A stretch of 64,000 nucleotides of DNA from Austropuccinia psidii (taxonomy: Eukaryota > Basidiomycota > Pucciniomycetes > Pucciniales > Sphaerophragmiaceae), in NCBI GenBank assembly GCA_023105745.1, contig JALGQZ010000015.1, forward strand, positions 379,501 to 443,500, read 5' to 3'. Positions 35,460 to 48,836 of the stretch are shown piece by piece (position 1 is the first letter of the stretch; every line of letters begins with the position of its first letter). The position numbers and the translations under genes were made by a program. The notes under the pieces were generated by a model. That model did no database searches. It was given only the letters and a program-made list of their open reading frames with translations, and was not told the origin of the DNA.

Positions 35460-37298
35460 TGTTATGTTATTAGAAGATTTTAGAATCTCACAATTAAATT
35501 GCAAATCTCTTTGAAATTCCTTAAAATTGTTACATTTAAAGCTGCATAAGGTTTATGCAAACTTATCAAAAATGTAGTTGAACTTAAGGGGTTGTGTATA
35601 TTTACTTAATTGGCTAAGGATTTGCCATAGAGATTGTAAATCCTGTGTGCTCTCAATTCAAAAGGGTTTAAATAAATAAAAGGGCAAAATCCACGCAAAA
35701 AGCTGGGACAAAGGAAAAAGACCAAACAGTGCTGGGGTACTCAGATTTTTGGATCTGCATGTATTCAATCAAAGTTTCCCACCTGTATGTGAGGATTTTC
35801 AACCTTATTTAAGCTTTAAAATTAGACTTTGATCCAACCTTAAATTTGAAACCGGTTTCATCCCAATTTGGACAGTAATGTCTAGCTGCCAAAGGTTATA
35901 TCCCAATATGGAAGCTTGAAATCAAGGTTTTACGAGCTTTCTAAGCTTAAATAAGCTTAAAACTTTAAAGCTACAAGTATCAAAACATTATCAAAAGTTA
36001 AGTTTTGGTGTGTATTTTTCTTTTACATGAACAAATAGCAATAACTTCAAAAATTCATTAAAGATTAAATTCTGAATCGATTTGGTTGAAGATTTCCCAC
36101 ATCTTACAAATCTAGACAGTTAGAATTGCTCAACAGAGTTGAATTCATCCTTTTCAATTATTCTTAAAGAAAATTTTGATTTCTTTAAAAAAAATCAAAA
36201 ATTTAGTTTAACATATGTTTGCTTGAAACTCCATTTTCAAGTTGTTCATGTGATTAGCTTTAATATAAAGAAACTCATTTTGTATCAAAACTTTGAAAAA
36301 TTCATCCCAAAGAGGACTAAAGCTACTTGGAGTCAAGAAAAACACTGGTAGATTTAAATTGGAATTAAAAATAAGCTACCTTTGGTTAAGAACATTATTT
36401 TCATGTATGGTTTTTCAGTTTTGACCTTAGGACGCCCTCTATATTCATTATTAATCTTGAGAGCTTCTGTTCAGGCATAAAAAGAGCCTACATATCACTA
36501 TTTTTGTCTATCACAATCATCAATCCAATAAATTAGACATTTTGAACAAGTAATATTTTATCAATTATAAAATCTTATTATTAAAATCATTTCTTGAGTA
36601 TTTCATTCTGTATTAATCTTAATTTAAAGAATTGAAATAATAAAAATCACATTATTGTAGTAATCACCAATAAGATATTTTATTATATAAAATTATTGTC
36701 TTGAATATCTTTTTTAAAATCTACAAATTCCTTTTAAAAACTCTTGGATCTTATTTTGTCATAAAAAGCTGTTTTTTATTTTTTAAAGGATTTATTTTTG
36801 GAATGTTGTTAGCTCATATGAATTATTTAATATAATAACTGTTCTTGTTTGAATTACTGTATTAAATAAATATTATAATTTTCTCTAAATTTCTATATTT
36901 TTTTACCTATTGTTAGTTCTTTTATACAGAATTTTTCTGGAAGAATTATCTCTGCACAGTGTGTGTAATAATTTATTTTATAAATAATATTGATATATTA
37001 TTTGAAAGTGTATAAATATTATTATTTTACACATGTAATTGTCTCATTAACAGATTTATACTTCTTATTTTTATAATTGTAAGTGAGTATAAAAATTATA
37101 AAATAATTATATTTTGTTATAATTATTAATTTATTATTATTATTATTATTAACTGATTTTTTTAGTATAATTATTTCTAATAATTATATTGAATTTGTGG
37201 TTGTGATATTTAATTATATCATATTTTCTATTGAGGAACATCATAGTACTCTTGATATTTTCTGCTATTAGAAAGAGTTTCATAGACAAACCTTACAT
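35460..37298 (+). repeat. LTR, family C, copy 2, 5'-truncated
   Basis: Aligns, inverted, with 19756-21650. It lacks about the first 250 bases of the LTR but has the 3' end missing from copy 1, finishing CAAACCTTACA at 37298. Shared landmarks are GCATAAGGTTTATGCAAACTT, ATTGGCTAAGGATTTGCCAT and CTCTGCACAGTGTGTG. Confidence 0.7.
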
Positions 37299-38270
37299 AA
37301 TGGGACAATTGCATGCTGGAAATACAAACATGCAGCCACTAATAAATCATTAGAAAATTATTTCTAAAATTGAACATCAAACGAAACTGCACAAAGATGA
37401 CTATTTTAGAGAAATTTTATATGAAACAAACATACTAGATAAAGTAAATATAGAAATTCAGCGAAAAAGTTACGTATAATATTTATTCAATCAAGTAAGT
37501 CAAAATCATGAGTTATAGTATTAAACAATTTTTATAAGCTGAAAAGTTCCAAAAAGTCAATACTTAGATAAATAAAACAAATCTATATGATAAAATATGA
37601 TTTAAGAGTTTTTAGGGCAAATTTTTGATTTTAAAAGAATTTTAACATACAAATTTTTTCTAATAAAATCAACTATTGGAAATGAAAGCAATATAATCTC
37701 AGTTATATCATTTCAATTATCTGTTTTAAATTGATGAAAAAGAAAATGATGTAAGATGGTATGCTTAGGAAACTATTACCTTTTTTCAAATGTCTGATTC
37801 ATTGATTGTGATAATGATGGATAAAAAAAGTAATGAAAACTATTCTCTTATGCCTTAAGAGAAGCCTTCATTATCAAGAATGGATACAGAGGTAATTCTA
37901 AGTTCTGAAATGAAATCCATATTTATTAATAAGATCACTTCTTTTCATTCTTATATTAAGGTTCCTAGTTTTTTTCTCAACTAAAACAAGCCTTCATCCT
38001 CATTTATGAATATTAATTTTAGCCTTACCATCTCCAATATACGTTTCATACTGAAATTCTTCATATACAAAATCTTAAAATGAAGTTCCGAGAAGAAATC
38101 TCATAACTGAAAGTTTTATTTAATTTTTCAAGAAATATTAATTTTATTTAAGACTAATTAGAAGAGGTATTTTCAATGCTAACTACCCAAGAATTATACC
38201 TACCCAAGAATTATACCTGTATAGTTCCCTTGAAATTGTATTTGTACACAGATAGAATTGAAGTTTAAGC
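37299..38270 (-). repeat. LTR, family C, copy 3, fragment in opposite orientation
   Basis: From TAATGGGACAATTGCATG onward it follows copy 1 around 19965-20965 (AATATTTATT.AAT, AAAAAGTCAATA, GATTAAGAGTTTTTA). It is head to head with copy 2, and is cut off at 38271 by the start of an LTR of family B. Confidence 0.6.
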
Positions 38271-39626
38271 TGTGAGCCTTTGAGATAAGACCACATGTCC
38301 AAAAAGGTCACAAAATAACTTGACAATTATTCTTCTAATAATAGAAATTAAAGATATTCTATTAAAATAAGTAAAAATTTCACAAATAGTCATAAACTCT
38401 TGATTACCTCATAATCAAAGAATAAAAATGTGAAATAAATTGCACCATTAGATTCCCTATTCTAAAATATGTGTATAAAGGTTTTTTGTAATATGTATAA
38501 AGATCAGAAAAAAATGGAACAGCTTGTGAAATAAATTGCATCATTGTATTTTCCATGAAGAACTACACATATAATATTTCTATGTAGTATATGCACTTTT
38601 GCAATCAGCGCATATATTCATGGTTTTAAGCTAATATCTCTTGAATTATAGAGGATAGGTAGTTATAAAAAATACAATAAAAATTTAATTACTTTTTTAA
38701 TACAGATATAAACTTTATTTGACAAGCTATAAGCAAGGTTATAGCTTGTGGGGGTTTATTGAACAAAGTTTTTATACCTTTCACCATCTTTTTTTAAAGT
38801 AGTCCAAAATTAAAAAAGGTAGATATTTACATTCTACTAGCTCATATATGAGTAATGATGTAATATTCATCATTATATTCAAGGAAGAACCTCTTTCAAT
38901 CATTGTTTGAAGTTTAAAGTAGTAAATTTTGACAGAAAATATGGGTTACAAGCAAAATCATCAGGAGTAGAGCTTTGATGATGTAATAAAATGTGTTTGG
39001 AAGTTTGATTAGGAAATTCCAATCTATCAGAGTTCAATCTCTGAATAGCTTTAGAATGTATAAAGAAAAAGCTATTAAAAATCAAAGCTTAAGCTTAAAA
39101 CTGTTCATCTATGGTCACTCACTGTAATCTTACTTTAGGCTTAACACTTATATAAGTGATGAAACTGGTGGATATCAGAATATTATGATTAACACTAATA
39201 AAGCTACTAATTTCAACATCATTTCAAATCTATGATGTCAGAAAATATAGAGTTAAAGTGATAACTGTAAATAATTACCTAATAAGAAGATAAGATGGTG
39301 TAATTATGATGCAATCATCACTAAGCATAAAAATACTGATTTATTACAAGGGATAACATCAATAAATGTCTACTAGAAGCCCTCTTGACTCTAGGAGGGA
39401 AGAATTTACTATATATAGAGCTCTTTTTACCTCTGTTTCCCCCTCAGCCATAACATAAAAAATAATTTATTAAAACCAAAGATAACAACTTCATTCCCTT
39501 TATACAAAACTATCATATACTTCAAGGATGAAGTTCATCTTTATTGTAATCATCATTTTTGATGCTATTATTTCAATTTTCGAACGTTTCTCTGAAATTT
39601 CTCTATGAAATCTCTAATTACACATA
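38271..39626 (+). repeat. LTR, family B, copy 1, split by element F
   Basis: Starts TGTGAGCCTTTGAGATAAGACC and aligns along its length with the pieces 44805-45773 and 58362-58810 (landmarks: ATTCCCTAT, ACTCTAGGAGGGA, ATAGAGCTCTTTTTAC, CCCCTCAG). The alignment stops at ACATA (39622-39626), where the LTR of element F begins, so the remainder lies beyond the right side of F outside this window. Confidence 0.75.
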
Positions 39627-40870
39627 TGTCACAACCATGGAAATCCACCCTCCTGGACCTCATTATGACATATCCATGCCATATCCAATATATGGCAATT
39701 TGGCCATATCAATTATCATTGGCTAAATTGGCCATTGTCATGTCTTATAGCGTAAATGGTCATTTCATCATCTGGGGCCAACCTGGCCCCTTCACCATCA
39801 TCAAGCCATTCTAGGCTGTCTCCTTGCTTTTGGGCATCTTGGGTATTTTCCATAGAACAGGGAAAATACAGCCAAAAGCCTGTATTTGGCTTTTTGAGCT
39901 TGAAATACAGTTTGTGAACTTTGACACATTTTTCACACTTTTGCCCATTTTGAACGCTTTTGTGCATTTTCCGCACTTTTGCACATTTTTGCGCACCTTG
40001 ACGCAATACAGTTTTGAAGCTCTATTAGCTGTATTTGGCCAAATACCCCAAAAGACACTTTATCACCCCTGAAGCCTCCAAAACCCAAGTCTCATTCTTA
40101 TCCTCCTGGAATGATTCCAAAAGACCTTTGGCCACATTCAACCTTCAGTAACCAAAAGTGCCATATATGGTGTTATACAATATTATGCATATTTTTTCAG
40201 TGGCAATCCAATGGTGGCAATTTCAAATGGTTATTTCAGATTTTCAACAGGTCATCAAGGCACACCTTCCATAGGATTCATCAAGGCTCTAGGGCAGGGG
40301 TCATAATCTGATATACCAATGACGCCATCAAGCATTCAATGGTTATTCTCACTAACAATATTCCTCCAAGGGAATACTGGCTGTTCATTCTCAAGGGATA
40401 TTCAAGAGGCACTTCCAAAACCAGTTCTCAAGTCTCAATGCTTCATCAATCCTACTTGGCAACCACATTCATTTCAATACAGTCCGGATTCAACAAGACC
40501 TGTATTTCAATCATAAATCATGGGAAAATCAGTCAACACAGTTCATTTACAAATCTGGAAAAGTATATACTCCATCAGACAATCAATACAGCTTCCAGTA
40601 TTCAATACAGGACCACTGCTAGCCTGAAGGAGTCAAGCTCTCAACTTTTCACATATATGAGCCTCCTTTGACCCTGGGGGGTTTTCCCCCAGTTAATTAA
40701 TATATTTTAGTTTTATTTTATTCTTATATCTTACCATTTTTGTTAAGTAAATACTGATATTATCAAGTCACTCATTTAGAGCCTTTTCTCTTTTCTTTCT
40801 TTGCCTGTCAATGGATATGTGGTGGTCATATCCTTACTAATTCCATTGTTTATTTTGGCAGGTTATAACA
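39627..40870 (+). repeat. 5' LTR of element F (Ty3/gypsy)
   Basis: Begins TGTCACAACC and ends GGTTATAACA, an imperfect terminal inverted repeat with TG..CA ends, 1244 bp. It precedes a plus-strand Gag-Pol. Near the end is a perfect hairpin, CTGGGGG-GTTTT-CCCCCAG (40674-40692), set in AT-rich DNA. The matching 3' LTR is not in the window, because F is interrupted at 44804. Confidence 0.7.
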
Positions 40871-41822
40871 GTGATTAAGGACTTACTTGGTTGGATCTAT
40901 GGCCATTTGTCTTCCAATTTCTCTTATTGCATCTCACCTTTGTACTTGCATTCTTCTTAGAGAAATTCAAATCTTTCTTTTTATTTTCTTTATTCTTTGG
41001 AGTCTTCCAAGTCAGTTCCCTGATTGCTGAGTGCCAGGCCACCCTTGTTTTTCTATCCAAGAGCCCCTGTGATATTATATTAATTAACTCATAATTTGGT
41101 TTCATTCTGTTCATTCTTTCTTTATTATTTCATTCACTCATTTCATTGAAATTATGACTCTTTAATGCTTATAAACCTTATGATTCATCGTCACCCCTCA
41201 ATTTTCTCTCATTCAATCTTCATTCTGAAAATTGAAAGCTGACCCCAATTTTATTTTATGTTTCTATTTTTTGAAATCTTATCTCAAATCATCATTTTTA
41301 ATTCATTCAAAATTCAGGCATCATCTTAATTTTCATTTGATTTTCAAATTTTTCATCAAGTTATTCAGACACATTCTTCACATCAAGGTTCATATTTGAT
41401 CCATTGTTCAAGAATTTTGATTTTTAGATAAGAACTCACATGATTTTTCTTTGTTTGATTGATTTGACATAAATTGAGATTGATCTCAAGAAAATTGATT
41501 GACCTGAAGATTTCATTGATTTTGCTGATTTTTCACAACAAGAATTGTGACATAAATTGATTTTGCCTCAAGAATTCATTTTGATTGATTGATTTTCCAC
41601 AAGATTTTGATTTTTATTGATTTTACATTTGCTTTTTTAACTTCAAGGTTTCTTTTAATATTTTATTGATTGATTTACCTGAAGATCTCATTTGATTTAT
41701 TGACTTTTATTGATTTTCCTCAAGATATTGATTTTGAGTTTTGAATTTGAACATTATTTCCATTTGCCTCAAGTTTTCATCTTCAAATCTTGACTCTTTT
41801 TCATTTTTTTTATCCTGAAATC
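40871..41822 (+). other. Untranslated leader of element F
   Basis: Between the LTR and the Gag ATG. Rich in ATTGATTTT- and CTCAAGA-like short repeats (41400-41800). No clear primer-binding site was identified directly after the LTR. Confidence 0.5.
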
Positions 41823-43162
41823 ATGCCTATCCAACACTCACCTCCTGCAGGGCAGACAAGATCTCAGGCCAGAACTCAAGCTGTTCTCACTCCAACTCCA
41901 AGGGCTCCTCTTGATGGCACCCCAGCAGTTTCTCAACTGAGGGCCAGATTGGACAGAGGACCCATTTTGGAAAGAGCAGCACCATCCAGGAAGGAAGGAA
42001 GAGGGCCAAGAAGATCAAGTTCATTTTCAGGAGTGGTTGGTGGATTTTCAGGAACTTCAAGGACCATTTTGAGAGGTCCTGGGAAAGATGGTGATGAAGA
42101 GGAGGAGAATTCTGTGGCAGAGGAAGAGTCTGATGGTACAGAAGGTGTTCCTGCTCCTCTGGGGGCACCCCAAGGTACTGAAGGACCAGCTCTAGCCCAG
42201 TCTAATTAGCCTGTCTCTCATCAGTCTGAACCATCCTTATTGGGCATTATGCAGCAAATGACTCAGATTATGGCCAATCTTCAAGAAGCTTCATCCTCTG
42301 AAGCATCAAGACCACCAGCCTTCAAGACTCCATGTACAAAGACACCAGAATGCTTTGATGGGACTCAACCATTTGAAGTTAAAAGATTTATTCAGTCTTG
42401 TCAACTGATTTTTTATAATGATCTGGCAAATGTCTCTCAAGACAGAAAAAAGGTCCTTTATGCCCCCGCATTTCTCATTGTCAGGGCTGCAAAATGGGTT
42501 GAGCCTTATCTTTCCAATCTCACCAATCAAGATTCAAATTACCTTCTAAATTCATGGAAATTATTTTAATCTCAACTCTTCACCTTATTTGGGGACCCAA
42601 ATGAACTCAAAAAATCTGAAGCAGAATTGTATTCTTTAATAATGAAAGAAGGTGGGCATGTATTTTTATACATTGCTGATTTCAGAAGTCTTGTCTCAAG
42701 AATTGGAGATTGGGGTGAAAGGGCTCTTATCCATCATTTCAGGCCAGGATTAGAATTCAGGATTTTGGATCAATTGGCCTCCCATCCTTCATGAATTGAC
42801 TCTCTTCAAGTCTTAATGGATTTTTCGCTTGAGCTTAATACCAGGTACCATGAGAGGCAAAATGAAAAGAGGCATCATAAAGAGAAGAAGCCAGAAGCCT
42901 CAAAGTCAAATTCTTCTCATCCTAAAAGTTCTTCCAGCTCAAGTGAAAAGAATAAGAAGAATTTTCAGAAAAGGGACAAGCCCCATTCTTCTTTGTTGAA
43001 TAAAGATTTCAAGCTGATGAATTCTGAAAAAAGAAAGAAGAATCAAGGAGGGTCTATGTACTTATTGTGGTGGGAAGCATTGTCCTAAGTCTTGTTCCAA
43101 AAGGCCTCAAATCAAGCTTACCCAACCGTCAGGCAAAATTCCTAGCCAGGGAAAAGCCTGAG
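41823..43162 (+). pseudogene. Gag of element F, decayed
   Basis: ATG at 41823 opens MPIQHSPPAGQTRSQARTQ, a start I recognise from a very common Austropuccinia Gag. The frame reads through a Pro/Arg-rich N-terminus, then PPAFKTPCTKTPECFDGTQP, the Gag core with IQSCQLIF and AAKWVEPYLSNL, then TLFGDPNE, and RIGDWGERALIHHFRPGL. Stops interrupt at about 42207 (TAG), 42567 (TAA) and 42794 (TGA). A frameshift near 43030 moves the zinc knuckle, CTYCGGKHCPKSC (C-x2-C-x4-H-x4-C), into another frame, which ends at TGA 43160-43162. Gag forms the particle; this copy is dead. Confidence 0.85.
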
Positions 43163-43199
43163 TGAAGATCATGTTGTGCTCAATGGTCTTCACTGTTTT

Positions 43200-44804
43200 C
43201 AATCCAGAGCACAATTGTGAATTCTGAATACTGGTGTCGAAAATTCTCTTAAATTCTTTGTTTTCTCTTCTCTCTCTGATATGTTTTACAGTATTCTTAT
43301 TGATTCTGGTGCTACCAACTCATTTATTGCAAAGAAGTTTGTTCACAAGTATTCTTTGACCATGTCAGAACTCCCAGAGAAGATTACCTTATCATTCTTG
43401 ACTCCTCAGAGTCTCCTTCTCTATTTGTGACTCACCATACTGAATATATGGTTGAGCTCCCTTCTTTCCCAAGCTTTGAATGAGACGTTTTAGTGATTGA
43501 TACTCCCAAGGGAGAAGACCTCATATTGGGCTTTGACTTTCTAAATAATTTTAATCCATCTATTGATTGGACGCAAGGGCTGATCACCTTTAATGCTGAT
43601 CATAAGGACCATTATGATCCTTAAAAACCTTTCAGCAATGACTTTTCTTCTGCCAAATCATGTGCAGCTCTGGTTGGTGATTCTAGAACACCATCATTTC
43701 TATCTTCTGTCCATATTCCTTCCCTTAATTCCCATCAGTCATTACTATCATCTAGAGATGAAGTCTTCAAACAGATTAAATATGTTGGAGAAGATAATTC
43801 TGTATCTTAACTTCATCTCTTATTTGGGAATATGGACCTTCCTCCTTCATCTTATCATGACTCCCTGGAGGAGTTGGAGGACAAAGAGGAAGAGCCAGAA
43901 GAAACAGATACCATGATGAAGGTTGTTCCTTCTGTTTATCACCAGTACTTGGATGTGTTTTCCAAGGTGAAAGCAGAGAAACTACCACCTCACCACGCCT
44001 GTGATCATCATATCAAGCTGGAGGGGTCTCTACCTCCAGTTGGAGTGATCTACTCCTTATCAAACCAAGATTCAGATATACTCAGGAGATACATTTCAGA
44101 GAATGTAGAGAAATGTTTCATCTGGCCAAGCTCCTCTTCAACAGGAGCGCATGTCCTCTTTGTCAAAATGAATGATGGTGGCCTCTGTTTGTGTGTTGAT
44201 TACCGCCAACTCAATGTTGTTACTAGGAAGAACAAGTATCCTGTTTCTCCTATGAATAAGCTTCTTACTGTTTTCAATGATTCTTCTATCTTCCCCAATA
44301 TTGATTTGCTTGGTGCATATAACCTGCTCAGAATCATGGAAGGTGATGAACACTTGACATGTTTTAGAGCTAAATATAGCAGCTATGAGTATGTGGTTAT
44401 ACCATTTGGGCTCACCAATGTTCCTGCCTCTTTCGAAACCTCGTCAATGATATTTTTTATGATCTTCTTTATGTTTATGTTGTGGTTCATTTGGATGACA
44501 TTATGGTCTTTTCCAAATCTGAGGAGGAACTTGTCAATCATGTGTCCACTGTTCTTTTCAGACTCAGAGCCAATAACCTCTTTGCTAAGGCCTCCAAGTG
44601 CCTTTTTCATGTTTCTAGTGTAGAGCATTTTGGTTATGTTGTGTCTTCTGAAGGCCTCAAGATGGACCAAGAAAAAGTCCAGAAAATTCTCAATTGGCCA
44701 CCTCCAAGAAACCTCTAGGTTTTTCAATCATTTCTTGGCTTTGCCAATTTCTACTGCCGTTTCATCAAGAATTATTCAAAGAAGATTAGTTCACTCACAA
44801 TTTT
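43200..44804 (+). pseudogene. Pol of element F: protease and reverse transcriptase, decayed and cut off
   Basis: Protease: ILIDSGATNSFIAKKFVHKY near 43290-43350 has the D-S-G active site. Later frames (43832-44623) give the RT palm entry: VYHQYLDVFSK, HHACDHHIKLEGSLPP, then LCLCVDYRQLN, KNKYPVSPMNKLL, and VVIPFGLTNVPASF. A frameshift at about 44435 leads to 44482-44718, with VHLDDIMVFSKSEEEL (the YxDD box, first residue changed to His), FGYVVSSEGLKMD and a TAG at 44716. SFLGFANFYCRFIKNYSKKI follows, then the LTR of element E cuts the gene at 44804. RNase H and integrase are not in the window. Several stops and shifts show the copy is inactive. Confidence 0.85.
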
Positions 44805-45773
44805 TTTGAACCTTTGAGATATGACCACATACCCAAAAAGGTCACAAGAAACATTTAAAATAATTATAAATTAAAAAGAAGTACCTTAAAGCTACAAAAA
44901 TGCCATAAATTGGAATAAAACTTGGTTTAGCTTAAAGGCCAATGAATAAACATGTGAAATAAACTATACAATTGGATTTCCCATGGTAAAATACACATAT
45001 ACCATTTTTATGGCATATATGTAAAGTCAATATTTAATAAGTTATAAGTAATAATACCATATAAAAAACACAAATACTTGATTATTTCAAACACCAATGA
45101 AACAACTGGTAAAATGAATGGTACCATTGGATCCTCCATAAAAATTGACATATAAAACAATTGATAAGCTAAACTCTAAAGTCAACACTTAAGGAGTTAA
45201 GCTGAATATATGCACTTTTTTGGTCAATGCATATATTCAAGGATTTTGGCTATGATCTGTTGAAATATGCATGATAGAGTGATGAACCAAAAATTAAATC
45301 ATCACGTAATTACTGTAGGAATGCATATATGAAGTTTATTTCACACGCTATAAACAAGGTTAAAACCTGTAAGGGATTATTGATTAAAATAAATAGAGCT
45401 GTTGACAACGTTGTGAAAGTGGTCCAAACTTAGCAAAAGGGAGACAGTTGGATTCTACTAGTTAATTCATTAAGAATTATGTATTCCTTACTATAATATT
45501 CAAGGTATAGCCCCTTGAAATCATGGTTTGAAGTTTAAAATATTAAATTTCAACAGAAAAGATGAGTTACAAGAAAAATCATCAAAAATAAATTATTGAT
45601 GATGTATTGAAATTCTCTTGGAAGCATAATACGGTTATGCCAAGATATTAGAATTCACTCTCTGAATTGCTGTAGCGTGTAAAACTTTGAATTTATTAAA
45701 GATCAAAGCTTGAGCTTAATTTGATCATTTATGATCAATCACTGTAACCTTAAATTAAGTTTAACAGTCATAT
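44805..45773 (+). repeat. 5' LTR of element E (family B), first part
   Basis: Starts TTTGAACCTTTGAGATATGACC (degenerate form of TGTGAGCC...) and aligns with 38271 onward. It stops at ATAT (45770-45773), where element A begins, and resumes at 58362. Together the two parts make an LTR of about 1.98 kb. Confidence 0.8.
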
Positions 45774-47089
45774 TGTGGAACTCCTTTTAGTGTGGGATTG
45801 GATAAGGCAGTCCTTGAGGGGGAAATCACAGGTAAACAGTTTTGAATTGCTGAAATAATCCTGTAACCAAGGGTGCTAATGGTGTTTTAGCTGCCCCTCT
45901 GAATATACTAAACAATCTACCTACAGAGCTCACAAATCAATATTTAAGATTGTGGCTTTACAACTAGAGAAGACTTTTTCAGCAGTCTCTATCAGACCTA
46001 TTCAATAATCAGACTAATGATAAAATAATAATAACTTTAAATAAATAGATTTGTAGGTGATTTCAAGATGATAAGATAATAATTGAGTAGATAAATAATA
46101 GATATAATAGTACTGAGTAGTGATTTTAAGTTGTTTTCTTTGTTGAAGGTATTTTGTTTAATGGATAATAGCTCAATATGAGAAAATTTAGTAATGGTGA
46201 TAATATAATAATATTGTTTGATATTTTAAATAAGTGTAATTGATAAATAATTTTGATAATATGTTAAATATATATTTTGTGATAATAGGAATGGTGATAT
46301 GGATTTTCTTTGTTAACTACAGCTATATATAAATCACTTTTTAATGTAATGTAATAATAATACTAATTTCTAGATTAACCTACTAGTAAGGGATGAATAA
46401 TTATTCTCCTTCTTGGTATATAATTATTTTGCATGAGGAAAGAGGAGAAAATGAGAGAGAGAGGCCTCCTTTTATGTTTTGAGAAGTACCCATGGGCTCT
46501 CCATGTAAAGTTTTATTCTTGCCCTTGAGATAATTTTGCTGGTGTAGATTTTTGTAACAAAAGTCAGATGACCTATCTGCTAAACTGTATTAGTAATCTT
46601 GCACAGCCTTTAGAGATTAATGCTAGTGTGTAAAATCGAGAATGGTGTCATATGACTGAGATATTTTCACCATTTGTTTGGTCAAAATTAAGGTTGAGAT
46701 GTTTTGCTTGGTGGGGATTTTTGATAAAAATATCAGGTGACTTCTCTTTTGCACTGCTTTAGTCAGCTTGCATAGCCTTGAGTAATTAATGCTGTGATTA
46801 AAAGGATGAGGGTAGTGTCATGTGAATAAGCCCTTGTATAATTTTGTTTGTAAGATTTATTTAATTCCAGGTGATCATGCTGTGTAATGTGGGGATATCT
46901 TCTTGAGTTTAATTCTTGATTACTGTAATTGCTGTGTGATTTAAAGTCTAGTGTATTCCCTTGCATGCAGCTAGTTGAAATTTAATTGAGTTGTATTTGA
47001 TGATCCTGAGGCTGTGTAATGTATAGATGTCATGCATGTGGATTGCATAAACCTTCTTTAAGTGCCTGTATTGTTGTTTTTAATTTTTA

Positions 47090-47128
<39 letters not shown>

Positions 47129-47589
47129 TGGATTTTCCCATGTATTGAGTTGAATTGGATACTGTCATGTGATCCTTGTGTCACATGAACTGTATTTGGT
47201 TACTGTAATTCTTAGTAATATAATCTTATTGATGGATTTAGAGTGGATATAATGTTACAATGTTACTTTTCCCATGTAATTTTTGAGTTTCTGTATGTAT
47301 TAAGCCTGTTGTTGATTCTGTAAGGCTTATATATAGGTTTTCTTGTATACTTCCATAATATTGTATTCCTCTATTATTTATTTAATTGTAGAAATATATT
47401 GATTATTTCAATTATGAAGGCTAAATCTTCCATTCATCCCTACTATTGATGTTATTCCTGAGTGTGTGTGATCTTTAATCATGTCCTTTAGGTGGTGATT
47501 TCCTGGGTTAGTCATTTTTGATCTTGATTTTCCCACTGATAATTTTCAAAAAATCTCTTGAAACTGGTAAAAAGGTATGGAATACCACA
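45774..47589 (-). repeat. 3' LTR of element A
   Basis: 1816 bp, TGTGGAACTCC...GGAATACCACA as read on plus. It matches 56560-58361 nearly base for base; changes seen by eye include ctacctac/ctccctac, gagagaggcctcc/gagagaggccc and cctttagag/ccttgagag. The T tract at 47092-47126 is longer than in the other copy. Confidence 0.92.
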
Positions 47590-47606
47590 TCCCCCTCTCC
47601 ATTTAA
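47590..47606 (-). other. Polypurine tract of element A
   Basis: On the minus strand AAATGGAGAGGGGGA directly precedes the 3' LTR. It is the expected second-strand primer and fixes the orientation of the element. Confidence 0.7.
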
Positions 47607-47954
47607 TGCTGTCCCCAGCATTCCAGTTTCAAGTACAGTATCCTGGGTTCATAAATGAGAATTTTCTTTCTTTCAATTTTTTTTTGTTTCAATAAATTCA
47701 GTTGATAATTCCATGGATGATTTGTTATATTGATTTTGAATCTCCATATCTTCTTCTTTGATTTTAACTCTATTAATTCTTATTTTTTATTTGTTTATCC
47801 ATATTAATGTTGTCTTATATCATCAACACTGTTTTAAGGTGATTTCCCTCTCCATTTGATAAAAATTCCTTCCAGCTATTAATGACTCCTTTTAATCAAT
47901 TATTCCCACCAGTATTGCCATAAAATGAATAAAAAATCATAAAAAAAAGAAATT

Positions 47955-48220
47955 AGTACAGTTTAAGGTCTTATCCAGGACCTCTTCTTGAGTTGAAATT
48001 TGTTGAATTGTCTTGATGAAAGATAAAATGATGATTTAGACAGTTTAAGGTCTTATCAAGGACCTATTCTTGAAGTAATTTCGTTGGAAAAATATAAAGA
48101 ATAAATTACTTAGACAATTTAAGGTCTTATCCAGGACCTTTTCTTGAGGTAATTTTGATTGATTGGTGATAAAATGAAGATTAACTAGACAGTTTTAAGG
48201 TCTTATCAAGGACCTATTCT
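47955..48220. repeat. Four-fold repeat with an AGGTC...GACCT hairpin
   Basis: ACAGTTTAAGGTCTTATCCAGGACC and its variants occur at about 47958, 48039, 48114 and 48189, spaced 75-81 bp. Each is followed by T.TTCTTGA, and each contains AGGTCtTATC.AGGACCT, which folds into a 5-6 bp stem. Spacer sequence between copies is less conserved than the hairpin core. Confidence 0.8.
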
Positions 48221-48365
48221 TCTTTTTGTTTTTTGTTTTTTTGCTAAATTAACCTTAAATGGTGGGGCCATCCCCTCTCCATTTATTAATTGTACCATCA
48301 TTTCTAATTTTTTATTTTTTATTTTTTCTTTATTTTTATTTTTACTTTTATATAATCATAATTTT

Positions 48366-48397
<32 letters not shown>

Positions 48398-48568
48398 TAT
48401 AGTATGAATATGATGGGTGTAAAGAAAATTTTGTAAGAATAATAATATAAATAAAATAATTAAAAAATATAATATGAGTTTTTTATGAATGGAGATGAAA
48501 ATAAAATAAGATAAAATAATGTGAAGTAATATAAAATAATAATAAAGTAAAATAATATAGATTTTTTT

Positions 48569-48599
<31 letters not shown>

Positions 48600-48802
48600 T
48601 TTTTAATAATAATAATTTTACTTTAATATAATAAGTTTAAATTTATTTAATTCTTTTTAATAATAATAATAATAAATTTAATTTAATTTAATTTTAATAA
48701 TAATAATAATAAATTTAATTATAATAATATTTTTAATGTAATATAAATGATAATACTAAATTAGATTCAATATAAAGAACAATGATATTTATTTATTTAT
48801 TT

Positions 48803-48836
<34 letters not shown>

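Noticed and set aside
41887..42168. Minus-strand frame opposite Gag of element F.
   Set aside because: It is the shadow of the Pro/Arg-rich Gag N-terminus.
46763..46966. 67-codon frame present identically at 57548-57751.
   Set aside because: It lies within the two LTRs of element A, so identity comes from LTR duplication; no motif supports a protein.
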